From Oscillospiraceae bacterium (GTDB taxonomy: Bacteria; Bacillota; Clostridia; Oscillospirales; Ruminococcaceae), in contig JAGBCL010000117.1 of assembly GCA_018110825.1 (NCBI GenBank), positions 1 through 64,000 of the forward strand: 64,000 nt of DNA, given 5' to 3'. Position 1 is the stretch's first letter. Each line of letters begins with the position of its first letter. Below are positions 52,316-60,653 of the stretch, in pieces. Under the pieces are notes generated by a model. That model was not told the origin of the DNA, searched no databases, and saw nothing but the letters and a program-made list of their open reading frames with translations. A program made the position numbers and the translations under genes.

Positions 52316-55300
52316 ATGAGCGACCGTGATGAGCAGTATGAAGCTTTGAAAGCGGCGGTAAAAAGTGCTGAAAGTAAGCTTCAAAATGCACAGGCAAATG
52401 CGAAAAAAATAGCAGATGAGCTGAAAGCAAACGAAGATGAATTTAATCGTAAAGTTGATGAAAAGGCACAAGGCTACAAGGCTCAGACGGGAGCCGACTT
52501 CAATCGTATTGAAGAACCAAACGGAAAAATCAGATATGAATTTACCCGTGAAACAACTGATAAAGAGCGAAAAGCTCGCCGTCAATTCCATATACAACGT
52601 GATTTTGACAGCGATACAGGAAAAACAAAGCTAAGTGCAGGATTTGTTGACAGCGATAATCAGGACGTTAAAATTTATACAGCAAAGGACTTAAAAAAAC
52701 CGTCAACTCGTCAAAAATATGTAACCTACAGATTTGGCGGCATAAAACGTCCGCACATAGAGGTTAATAATCCTTTCCTTAAAGCTCTTGGAAAGCCTAT
52801 AGTTCTTCCAGTTCAGGCAACTGCAAAGCTTGTACAAAAAACATCAGCGATTACCAAAAATGCCGCCGAAAAGATTGCAGATACAAAATTCGGCAAAGGA
52901 ACGAAGATAGCTGCTAAGGTTGCTACAGCTCCTATCGTAATTCCTGCAAAGGTAGTCAAGGACATTGCAGAAAAAGGCGGTGTTATTCACGCTGTAGTTG
53001 ATTTAGGCGATAAAATCGTTATCGAGGGTGTAAATACTCCTAAACCAATAAAAGCTGTAGGAAATGTACTCAAAGGTGCAGCATTAGGAACAGAAAGTGC
53101 TGTAACTGGTACTGCAACTGGAATGGGTAAGTTTTCCATAGAAATTACTAAGGAAAAAATACAAGAGGAAATTCATCAAGGAATTTCTGAGAATGACGGT
53201 GCAAAAGCCTTTTACATTGTCGGTATGAAAACGGCAGAAGTCTATGGTATTCTTGCCGAACACACAAAGTTCAGACGTGCAGTTCGTAGTGACAGAGTTG
53301 CAAATGACATTAAAGATGTTCGGGTATCTCGTTATCTTGCTGATAAGGAAGAAACAAAATTTCATAAGTCACAACGCAAGTTGGGCAAAGATTCAACCAA
53401 ATTAGCAGATGAACTTGCTACAGCTCGTTCAGAATATGAAGCAGCATTATCACGGCTTGAAGATTATGAAATCAAAACAGGTCGCAGAGAGAGCAAAACA
53501 GAATTTTCTTCTCCCGACATAGAGCTTACGGATACAGAAAAGAAAATTGAGAAAACCAAAAAGAAGCTTACCAAAACTCAAAAAAAGATTGATAAACTTG
53601 ACCGTGAGCCTGTTGCAAATTTAAAAACAACAGTAAAACGGCTCGATAGACTTTCTGTTGATAGTGCTATGATGAGTATGAGAAGAAAGGCTATGCGTGA
53701 CGGTGGAGACAATGCGGCAGTTGAAGCGGCTAATGCTGCTATTACTATGTCTCAGACACTAAATAGCTATGCTCAAAAGCTTCACGAAAAGAACCTACAT
53801 ACCAAAGAGGAAAAATACAAGGAAAAACTGTATACCCTTGAAAATAAAAGTGATTTTGAAAGCAAGCTGAGTGAGAACAGCAGTACCAAAGCTGCTGAAT
53901 CGTCAGGAGCTTCAAAAAACAAGTCAAAAAAGGCAAATCAAAATAAGGAAATGCAGAAACGAGCAAACAAGAAGCGAAATCAAGTAAAGGGGCATAAACA
54001 ATATGTAGAAAAGGCAACTAAAGAAGCTGAAAAGCTTGCCGCAAAAGCTATTGAAGCAGTAACTTCCAAAGTAAAGCTTGGTGGGCTTGCAATCGTTCTT
54101 GTTGTTTTGCTTATATTCCTTTTGTGTTTTGGCTTTATATTACTGTTAGGCGGTGGCGGAACTACTTCGATTATAGCTCAAGTGGTAAGTCCGTGTACAC
54201 CATATACGCTAAGTCTCTGTGAAGAATATTATACAGAGCTTGGAAAAAACCTGATAGAGCAACATCAAAATGTCAAGGACTACTATGTAGATTATGACAA
54301 ATATGTATGTCTCACCGAAATTGATGAAATTACTCATTCTCGTGACAAATTGCTCCCCTTTCTTGGTACTAAGGCTGTTTTCGATAACGGCGGTGAGGAA
54401 TGGAGCTGTAGCGATGTAACTTCGTATATTGATGAGTTGTTCAATGCACAGTACGAATGGTATACAAATGAAATATACGAAGTTAGAAATAATGTTACTA
54501 CTTACACATATTCAAACGAAGATGTGTATTATTCAGAACTTGGAACAAGTGAATATAACCTTGATATTCCAGAGGGAGTAGAGAATTTTCCTGAACTGAA
54601 ATCGGAAATGTATGTTTCACATGCAACAGATTATACTCACGTTGAGGCAAGAATTTTAGAAGGTTACATTCAGAATACCGTTGAAAATGTAGGTTCATTT
54701 ACCGATAAAGACGGAAATACAATTGAGTATGATGAAGCACAGAATATTACATTCAACAACCATTGGGAAATCTACCTTGTTTTTGACTGGCAAGATGAAG
54801 GATACTATTATGAATACTGGCTCTACAGGGAGGAACGACAAGAAATATATGAGTATGATTATGCCACACTTGAATATGCCATTATCGAAAATGATATTCA
54901 GACCTACGATAGTTACTGGACAGACACAGACGAAACTTGGGAGGATAATAACTTTGATAAACTGATTTATAATCGTATCACAGAAGAATTTGACGATGAT
55001 ATGAAAACTCAGTTTGAGTTATACAAAGCATTTCTTATGGGACACCAATGCTTGACCGTTCCATTTGAAAATCCAGTTATTAAAAAGTATCCCGGTTACA
55101 ATAACAAGATTGACGGTGATATGTCTCTTGACTATTCCCTTGAGTTTCAAACCTACGCAGGACAGGAAATAATCTGCGGTATGGACGGTAAAATCACAAA
55201 AGAAAGCGATAATAGCTTTTGCATCTACAATGAAGATTACGGGTATTTATATTATGATTATGTAAGTGTTCCTGATATTGAAAAAGCTGTAAAAGGAGAA

Positions 55301-55393
55301 GTTATCGCAACATCTGAGGGTGATACTCTCAGAGTTACATTTATTGATAACAACGGAGACTATATAAATCCGATGTTTTTATTCAGTACATAA
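52316..55393 (+). CDS. CD1108-like large surface protein of the element (1025 aa)
   Basis: Residues about 1-45 are coiled coil; 145-270 are an Ala/Val/Lys-rich stretch; 330-590 are highly charged coiled coil; one membrane helix lies near 595-620 (GGLAIVLVVLLIFLLCFGFILL). The remaining 400 residues are outside and acidic. The last 90 resemble an M23 peptidase fold (GMDGKITKES, YGYLYYDYVS, GEVIATSEGD, YINPMFLF) but lack the catalytic His residues, so it probably binds cell wall without cutting it. Position after VirB4 fits the CD1108/VirB1-like slot of these ICEs. ATG at 52316 follows GGCGGTGAG. Confidence 0.8.
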   Translation: MSDRDEQYEALKAAVKSAESKLQNAQANAKKIADELKANEDEFNRKVDEKAQGYKAQTGADFNRIEEPNGKIRYEFTRETTDKERKARRQFHIQRDFDSDTGKTKLSAGFVDSDNQDVKIYTAKDLKKPSTRQKYVTYRFGGIKRPHIEVNNPFLKALGKPIVLPVQATAKLVQKTSAITKNAAEKIADTKFGKGTKIAAKVATAPIVIPAKVVKDIAEKGGVIHAVVDLGDKIVIEGVNTPKPIKAVGNVLKGAALGTESAVTGTATGMGKFSIEITKEKIQEEIHQGISENDGAKAFYIVGMKTAEVYGILAEHTKFRRAVRSDRVANDIKDVRVSRYLADKEETKFHKSQRKLGKDSTKLADELATARSEYEAALSRLEDYEIKTGRRESKTEFSSPDIELTDTEKKIEKTKKKLTKTQKKIDKLDREPVANLKTTVKRLDRLSVDSAMMSMRRKAMRDGGDNAAVEAANAAITMSQTLNSYAQKLHEKNLHTKEEKYKEKLYTLENKSDFESKLSENSSTKAAESSGASKNKSKKANQNKEMQKRANKKRNQVKGHKQYVEKATKEAEKLAAKAIEAVTSKVKLGGLAIVLVVLLIFLLCFGFILLLGGGGTTSIIAQVVSPCTPYTLSLCEEYYTELGKNLIEQHQNVKDYYVDYDKYVCLTEIDEITHSRDKLLPFLGTKAVFDNGGEEWSCSDVTSYIDELFNAQYEWYTNEIYEVRNNVTTYTYSNEDVYYSELGTSEYNLDIPEGVENFPELKSEMYVSHATDYTHVEARILEGYIQNTVENVGSFTDKDGNTIEYDEAQNITFNNHWEIYLVFDWQDEGYYYEYWLYREERQEIYEYDYATLEYAIIENDIQTYDSYWTDTDETWEDNNFDKLIYNRITEEFDDDMKTQFELYKAFLMGHQCLTVPFENPVIKKYPGYNNKIDGDMSLDYSLEFQTYAGQEIICGMDGKITKESDNSFCIYNEDYGYLYYDYVSVPDIEKAVKGEVIATSEGDTLRVTFIDNNGDYINPMFLFST

Positions 55394-55396
55394 AAG

Positions 55397-55415
55397 GTGT
55401 GTCACGGTGACACAC
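55397..55415. repeat. Element palindrome, copy 2
   Basis: GTGTGTCACGGTGACACAC, 3 bp after the stop of the surface protein gene and 15 bp before the DUF4315 start. Confidence 0.9.
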
Positions 55416-55429
55416 GGAAAGGAAATGAA

Positions 55430-55663
55430 ATGGTTAAGTCAAAAAACACAAAGAAAATCGAAAAGCTCAAATCTGATATTGTTCAGGTTGAAAATGAAAT
55501 TGCTGAAAAGCAGAAAAAACTCGAAGAAATGAAAAAGGAAATGACGGAGCTTGAAAACGTTGAGATCGTTTCTCTTGTCCGTGGTGCTTCATTGAGCGTT
55601 GACGAAATTGCAGAAATCGTTGAAGCATATGCTCCTGTTGTAAAGAAAGGAATTGATAACTAA
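55430..55663 (+). CDS. DUF4315 family protein (77 aa)
   Basis: A charged coiled coil (KIEKLKSDIVQVENEIAEKQ, onward to about residue 45) followed by a short C-terminal helical part VSLVRGASLSVDEIAEIVEA. DUF4315 is a standard member of this conjugation operon. AAAGGAAAT precedes the ATG at 55430; the stop overlaps the next ATG by one base. Role unknown. Confidence 0.88.
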   Translation: MVKSKNTKKIEKLKSDIVQVENEIAEKQKKLEEMKKEMTELENVEIVSLVRGASLSVDEIAEIVEAYAPVVKKGIDN

Positions 55664-56592
55664 TGAAAAAGAAAATTATTATTTTTCTCACAGCATTAAC
55701 AACAACATTTGGTTGTATGTCTTTCGCTCCTGTCTATGCAGAGGGTGAAGATATTCTGATTGACGAACCTCTTTATGAAGAATATACAACTACAGAAACA
55801 ACTACTACAGAAACAACTACCACAACTGAAAACAGCATAAGTGAGGAAGAATTTAATGCCAAGAGTGAAGAAATTCAGGCTCAGATAGAAGAAATCTATC
55901 GTTTGTTTGAGGAAAACGGTTATGCCATAGAGGGTGTAACAGGAAATGTTGAGGGACTGAACACAGAAGTTCAGGGAATACAGACTTCCCTTGATAATCT
56001 TTATTCTCTTATCCAAACGATGAAAACTTCAAAGACAAACAGTTCGTCATCGTCCTCATCTGTTTCCAAAACTCCAACAAAAAAGGAAACGGAAGAAACA
56101 ACAGAACCGCTTCACGCTGAACCTAACACAGAACCTAACGGCTATCTTGTAGAAAAGGTGGAAAAAGAGCCTGATAAGCGTGATTTCATCAGCGTAACAA
56201 CAAGAGACGGTCACGTTTTCTATATTGTCATTGACTATGAGGGAGAAAACAAGAATGTTCATTTTCTTAATACAGTAGATACTGCGGACTTACAGTATTT
56301 GCTGTCAGATGGTGAAAATGCTGTAGCAGTAACTGCGGCAGTAGAAAAGGCTGAACCTGAAACAACAACAGCAGTTGCAGATGTTAAGGCAAGTGATAAG
56401 GGAGAGCCTGAGAAGAAAAATAATAATCTTGTCTTATACATAATCGGAGGAGCTTTCGTTATCTTCTTTTTAGTTTATGCAAAGCTTAAGCTGTCAAAGA
56501 AAAAGAAGTTTGATGATACTGACGATGATTTTTATGAAGAACCTGAATCCTATATAAATGAAGATTCGGAGGAAAATAACGATGAATATTAA
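55663..56592 (+). CDS. DUF4366 family cell-surface protein (309 aa)
   Basis: Signal peptide (residues 1-25, ending PVYA), Thr/Glu repeats (TTTETTTT region, about 38-55), a coiled coil (about 60-120), a Ser-rich spacer, then the DUF4366 core (DFISVTTRDGHVFYIVIDYE, onward to TADLQYLL). One membrane helix near 262-280 and a short acidic cytoplasmic tail. An outside protein anchored by its C-terminus, normal for this ICE family; probably helps donor-recipient contact (inference). Confidence 0.88.
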   Translation: MKKKIIIFLTALTTTFGCMSFAPVYAEGEDILIDEPLYEEYTTTETTTTETTTTTENSISEEEFNAKSEEIQAQIEEIYRLFEENGYAIEGVTGNVEGLNTEVQGIQTSLDNLYSLIQTMKTSKTNSSSSSSSVSKTPTKKETEETTEPLHAEPNTEPNGYLVEKVEKEPDKRDFISVTTRDGHVFYIVIDYEGENKNVHFLNTVDTADLQYLLSDGENAVAVTAAVEKAEPETTTAVADVKASDKGEPEKKNNNLVLYIIGGAFVIFFLVYAKLKLSKKKKFDDTDDDFYEEPESYINEDSEENNDEY

Positions 56593-56881
56593 AATGAAAA
56601 CAATGCTTCCTGCTGTAATTGGAGTTACAGCAGGAGCAGTAGTCGGATTTGTTTCAAAGCGTAAGAGGAAAAGAAGTGCTGAAATAAAGGAGTTGCTGTA
56701 TTCGATAAAGTGTGTTCTTGATATGGATGAGGTTAAAAACTTTATCGACTATGCTCGATACCTTGAAGAATATTACGATATAACAGTAATGCGAATGTTA
56801 GAAACAGACGGTGAAAACGTATATCATTCTCCTAAATTCAGCAAACCGATCAGCAGCACTGAAATAATTAGAGCTATCTGA
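56582..56881 (+). CDS. Small membrane-anchored protein (99 aa)
   Basis: N-terminal helix MLPAVIGVTAGAVVGFV followed by basic KRKRKR, then a soluble acidic part (YARYLEEYYDITVMRML). ATG at 56582 lies 9 nt after GGAGG, inside the end of the DUF4366 gene. It shares its N-terminal plan with the next gene. No family recognised. Confidence 0.65.
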   Translation: MNIKMKTMLPAVIGVTAGAVVGFVSKRKRKRSAEIKELLYSIKCVLDMDEVKNFIDYARYLEEYYDITVMRMLETDGENVYHSPKFSKPISSTEIIRAI

Positions 56882-56893
56882 AAGGGGTTTGTT

Positions 56894-57394
56894 ATGCATC
56901 TCAAAACAAAAAAAGCTATTACAGCTATTGTTGGATTAACAACTGGTGCAGTAGTAGGTTTCGCTATTAAAAAGATACGTTCACATAGAAAAGAAAAATT
57001 AAAACTTGATGAATTTTCAAGTGTGGATAAATCAGAATTAAGAAATGTTATTTGCTATGTTAAATGCAATGATTACAGAATAATAGACCGTATTCCTAAG
57101 TGCCTTATTATGTATGATAATATGGTTATCATCAGGAACACAGACGGTACAAAGGCTATAGTAGAACGTGTTGTTCCTGATATAAATGGTAATCGTATTT
57201 TAACTGAAATTGATTGGGATTGCCTTGAAATAACTGATTCGCCAAGAGTAACAGAACGTGATGCGTATATTGTTGGTTCTCGTGCGGTTTCTGAGTTTAT
57301 TATGAGTAACTCAGAAAATACGCAGTATAACACAATCTATAGATTTTTTCTTAATAAAAAATCATTGCCACCTGAAATAGAGGAGAAAATATGA
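56894..57394 (+). CDS. Membrane-anchored hypothetical protein (166 aa)
   Basis: N-terminal helix AITAIVGLTTGAVVGFAI with a basic stop-transfer (KKIRSHRKEK), clearly related to the preceding protein in this part only. The rest is a soluble alpha/beta domain of about 130 residues, unrecognised. AAAGGGG precedes the ATG. The stop overlaps the nuclease lipoprotein ATG (ATGA). Confidence 0.65.
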   Translation: MHLKTKKAITAIVGLTTGAVVGFAIKKIRSHRKEKLKLDEFSSVDKSELRNVICYVKCNDYRIIDRIPKCLIMYDNMVIIRNTDGTKAIVERVVPDINGNRILTEIDWDCLEITDSPRVTERDAYIVGSRAVSEFIMSNSENTQYNTIYRFFLNKKSLPPEIEEKI

Positions 57395-57886
57395 AATTAT
57401 TGACCAAACTACTTTGGTTTCTTCTCCCGACTGCTCTTATAACAGCGTGTACGCCGTATACTGACATAGAAACTGTGACAATATTCAGATGTCTATGAGG
57501 AATCTGAACCGCAATTATACGGCTTATATGACGTTGTAAGAGTGGTTGACGGTGATACAATAGTTGTCAACATCGAGGGAGAAGAAACGAAGGTGCGTTT
57601 CATCGGAGTGGATACGGCTGAAAGCGTTCACCCCGATGATAGCAAAAACAACGAAAGCGGCAAAGAAGCTTCACAATGGACTTCTGATTTGCTGACAGGA
57701 CAGCAAGTATATTTGGAATATGACATTGACAAGACAGACGATTACGGCAGAACACTTGCTTATGTATATTTGTCTGACGGCAGAATGGTACAGGAAGAAC
57801 TGCTGAAAGCAGGAATGGCTGAATTAATGACAATTCAGCCAAATTCAAAATATGCAGATAGATTTTACGATATAAAACAGGAGTGA
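57391..57886 (+). pseudogene. Thermonuclease-like (SNase) lipoprotein, frameshifted
   Basis: ATG at 57391 (after GAGGAGAAAA) begins a lipoprotein signal MKLLTKLLWFLLPTALITAC, lipobox LITAC, but the frame stops at 57496-57498. The SNase domain lies one frame over, open from 57479 to 57886: VVRVVDGDTIVV, KVRFIGVDTAES, then TDDYGRTLAYVYLSDG with the catalytic Arg/Asp/Glu plan. One extra base near 57481 explains the break. The intact form would be a surface-anchored nuclease of about 164 residues. A GTG at 57542 could give a shorter cytoplasmic form. Nearby relatives in ICEs are full length. Confidence 0.8.
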
Positions 57887-57890
57887 AAAT

Positions 57891-58409
57891 ATGGCACATT
57901 TCATACATGACAGAGAAATAGCATTAGCAAAAACAGATGTTATCGTTAATGCGGCAAACGGTTGCGGCTATATGGGCGGAGAAACTTGCACATCCGAACT
58001 GCACAGAGGTGTTGCTGAACACCTTAATTTCTATACTCACGGAGCTATGGAAAAAGAAGCATTAAAGGTTGCAAGAAAATACAATAAAATACCTTCGTGG
58101 CTCATCGGTACAAAAGCAGGTAATTTCTTTGTTACCGATAGTTTCGGACTTGATTGTAAGGTTGTAATTCACGCTGTAACAATGCGTTATCCTGCAAGCT
58201 CCAGTAATATTAAACGAGTTGCTGAGGTTGTACATAAGATTTTTGAGTATTGTAATAGTTCAGGATACAAAAGCATATCAATTCCCTTGCTTGGCTGTGG
58301 AACAGGAGGTTTGTCTGCTGAAAAAGTTGCAGGTCTTATTCGTAATAAAGCTGCTAAGTATCCTGATATTGACGTTTACATTTATATCAATCGAGAAAAT
58401 AAATTATGA
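57891..58409 (+). CDS. Macro domain protein (172 aa)
   Basis: ADP-ribose-binding macro domain: DVIVNAANGCGYMGG (about residues 17-31) and PLLGCGTGGLSAEK (about 136-149) form the ligand loops; the Asn and Gly-rich loop of active de-ADP-ribosylases are present. GGAG precedes the ATG, 4 nt after the nuclease frame. Might protect against ADP-ribosylating defence or toxin systems (inference). Confidence 0.88.
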   Translation: MAHFIHDREIALAKTDVIVNAANGCGYMGGETCTSELHRGVAEHLNFYTHGAMEKEALKVARKYNKIPSWLIGTKAGNFFVTDSFGLDCKVVIHAVTMRYPASSSNIKRVAEVVHKIFEYCNSSGYKSISIPLLGCGTGGLSAEKVAGLIRNKAAKYPDIDVYIYINRENKL

Positions 58410-58432
58410 AATAAAAAATGACAGGTGATTAT

Positions 58433-58720
58433 ATGTTTTGGGAAAAATTTCAGTATTTAGCAGAATTAAAAGGAATGAAACCTCACGCTGTGTTAAAAGA
58501 ACTCAAAATATCATCGGGTTCTGCAAACAACTGGAAAAAAGGTACTATTCCCAACGGTGATGCATTATGTAAAGTAGCTGATTATTTTAATTGTTCAGTT
58601 GATTATTTATTGGGAAGAACAGATTTTCCTAATATGGACAAAAAAGAGGATATTTCAATTTCTAAAATCACTATTGAAATCACTATTAACGGAAAAAGAT
58701 ATGAATTATCAGAAAAGTGA
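58433..58720 (+). CDS. XRE family HTH regulator (95 aa)
   Basis: Helix-turn-helix at about 8-62 (LAELKGMKPHAVLKELKISS, WKKGTIPNGDALCKVADYF, VDYLLGR), then a short beta tail. ATG at 58433 follows AGGTGAT; the ATG at 58418 has no ribosome site. A candidate for the regulator of the element's palindromes, but GntR-type protein at 60014 is another. Confidence 0.88.
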   Translation: MFWEKFQYLAELKGMKPHAVLKELKISSGSANNWKKGTIPNGDALCKVADYFNCSVDYLLGRTDFPNMDKKEDISISKITIEITINGKRYELSEK

Positions 58721-58735
58721 GAAGCGAGGTAAGTG

Positions 58736-59263
58736 ATGTTTAAGAGATTCAAATACAAAAAGCTTTATGACAAAGCTGTGCATTATTTGGATAATGTAGA
58801 TTATTCAGAACTAATCAAATACAGCGAAAAAATACAGTCGTATCATGTTAATGAGAGTATGGATTTGCCACTGGGAGAAACGGCTATATTTCATCATTTA
58901 CCTTTAAAGAACAAGGACGGCGATTATCTTTCAGATGATAACTGGGACTTGTCGAAAGAAGAAAAAAATGAAATTCACGAACTTTTGAATAAATTAAACG
59001 AATATTATGATGCAATCTACATAGTTCGTTATTACACACCAAAAGGCAAATTTGTAAAAAAAGGAAATGAATTTAAGTATGAAGTACTTCCTCCTTGGAC
59101 TGTATTCCCACACTATTGGGCAATGTCATTGGGGTGGAGAATGGGCGATGGTGAAGAATATTTGGAAATATATCACAGTTACGTTGATACTCTCTCCGAT
59201 AAGCAGTATGAAGCTTATGCAAACAAATATCCAAAACCTGAATACTTGAATATATGGAGGTAA
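58736..59263 (+). CDS. Hypothetical protein of the element (175 aa)
   Basis: Soluble, rich in Tyr, Lys, Asp and Trp; a helical start (KKLYDKAVHYLDNV), a middle block LPLGETAIFHHLPLKNKDG and a C-terminal helix LSDKQYEAYANKYP. No family recognised. ATG at 58736 follows GCGAGGT. Cotranscribed with the next gene (2 nt gap). Confidence 0.65.
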   Translation: MFKRFKYKKLYDKAVHYLDNVDYSELIKYSEKIQSYHVNESMDLPLGETAIFHHLPLKNKDGDYLSDDNWDLSKEEKNEIHELLNKLNEYYDAIYIVRYYTPKGKFVKKGNEFKYEVLPPWTVFPHYWAMSLGWRMGDGEEYLEIYHSYVDTLSDKQYEAYANKYPKPEYLNIWR

Positions 59264-59265
59264 AT

Positions 59266-59997
59266 ATGATAGAAAATCTTATCAATGAATTAGCAAAAGC
59301 CAATACAAAAGACGAAATTCTTTCATACAAATCGCAAATATCAAAGCTGTACAATGAATTATATGAGAAGATATGTTCTCAGAACAGCTGTGTATGTATA
59401 CAAAATTATAGGGACATTAAAATGCTGCACGAATTGCGTATGCCTATGATGGCATATTCCGATTCTTTTTATGACAAATTTGCAATTCCTTTCCTCAAAG
59501 AGCATAATTCCGAAACAATAGATATTCTTGAATTTGTCGTATTATTCTATATTCTTCAAGTTATAAATCTTCTTGAAAATGGCTTCTTCAATAAAGCAAG
59601 CAAATGGATTTATAAGAATTCTAAATTTGACCATACAGAAAAAATAAATCTTACTGATAACACAAAAAATTTATTTTGTTTGCTATGGTGTTATTTTATG
59701 GAAGTTATTAACATCAAAGATGACACTCGTCAATTTACAATAGCGTATGATGAAGAATTTTATTTGAATGATGAAAAATATGAAGAAGTAATTGATGCAA
59801 TATATGAAAGTCTTAAGTGTGACAGCAGGTATTTTTTAGTAATGGGCAAAATCCTTGGACAGTATAGACTTCGATTTACTAAAATGAAGTATATCATAAA
59901 ATATCAGCCATTGTTTGTCAATGTTGGCTACGAATATTTTTGGACTCTTATACAGCAAAACCAAAACGTCCCCGAAGATACAGGTACGCTTAAATGA
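59266..59997 (+). CDS. Hypothetical protein of the element (243 aa)
   Basis: Helical, acidic, AT-rich gene; no family recognised. Visible pieces: LINELAKANTKDEILSYKSQ, an ETIDILEFVVLFYILQVIN helix, and C-terminal GKILGQYRLRFTKMKY. ATG at 59266 follows GGAGG inside the end of the preceding gene's spacer. Accessory cargo of the element. Confidence 0.65.
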   Translation: MIENLINELAKANTKDEILSYKSQISKLYNELYEKICSQNSCVCIQNYRDIKMLHELRMPMMAYSDSFYDKFAIPFLKEHNSETIDILEFVVLFYILQVINLLENGFFNKASKWIYKNSKFDHTEKINLTDNTKNLFCLLWCYFMEVINIKDDTRQFTIAYDEEFYLNDEKYEEVIDAIYESLKCDSRYFLVMGKILGQYRLRFTKMKYIIKYQPLFVNVGYEYFWTLIQQNQNVPEDTGTLK

Positions 59998-60013
59998 TAT
60001 ACGGAGGTGAATT

Positions 60014-60250
60014 ATGCTGAGAGGAATGAGAATTAAATGGCACTCTGATATTTCTTACTCAGAGCAAATTGAGCAAAAAATAAAGAAACAGATTTCTTTA
60101 GGATACTTGGAAAAAGGTGAACAGTTACCTCGTTGTAAGGTTCTTGGAGAAAAATTGAAAGTTTGCGGTATAACAGTATATAGAGCATATCGCAAACTGA
60201 TTGAAGCTGGACTTGTTGTTCGTAAGGATAACGATTTTTATGTAAACTAA
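60014..60250 (+). CDS. Minimal GntR family DNA-binding protein (78 aa)
   Basis: Only the GntR winged helix is present: SYSEQIEQKIKKQISLGYL, LPRCKVLGEKLKV, TVYRAYRKLIEAGLVV. There is no ligand domain, so it may act as a constitutive DNA binder. GGAGGTGAAT precedes the ATG. It lies 90 bp before palindrome copy 3. Confidence 0.85.
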   Translation: MLRGMRIKWHSDISYSEQIEQKIKKQISLGYLEKGEQLPRCKVLGEKLKVCGITVYRAYRKLIEAGLVVRKDNDFYVN

Positions 60251-60338
60251 AATGGTTGCGGATTATATGGGAAACACGGGATAATTATTAGGATTACAAA
60301 CGGAGATTTCAACGTTTTATAATAGATAAATTTCAAAG

Positions 60339-60357
60339 GTGTGTCACGGTGACACAC
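60339..60357. repeat. Element palindrome, copy 3
   Basis: GTGTGTCACGGTGACACAC, 27 bp before the start of the gene at 60384, which opens the topB block. Confidence 0.9.
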
Positions 60358-60383
60358 AGATAATCTGCAAAGGAAGATAAGGT

Positions 60384-60653
60384 ATGAGCAATAAAGAAGA
60401 AAGAAGAAAGCTAATTTCATTCACAGAGGACGGAGAGCCTTTTTTGAAAGAAATCAAAAAAATAGCAAAAGAAACAGGGCTGACCGAAAGCATAATACTT
60501 GAAAACAGTTATTGCTTAGGTTTAGTTCTGTTATATTCTCCTGAAAAAGTAACTGAACTGAAAGAAATGCTTAAAAAGAGGTTCAAGGCGATTTCAGGTG
60601 AAAAATCCGAAAGAATAATATCATTATTAACTGAAATGGAGGATAAGGAATGA
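60384..60653 (+). CDS. Small hypothetical protein before topB (89 aa)
   Basis: Highly charged and helical (LISFTEDGEPFLKEIKKIAK, then ILENSYCLGLVLLYSPEKVT). Could be a small ribbon-helix-helix-like regulator, but no motif is decisive. AAGGAAGAT precedes the ATG; the end overlaps topB (ATGA), so the two are coupled. Confidence 0.65.
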   Translation: MSNKEERRKLISFTEDGEPFLKEIKKIAKETGLTESIILENSYCLGLVLLYSPEKVTELKEMLKKRFKAISGEKSERIISLLTEMEDKE

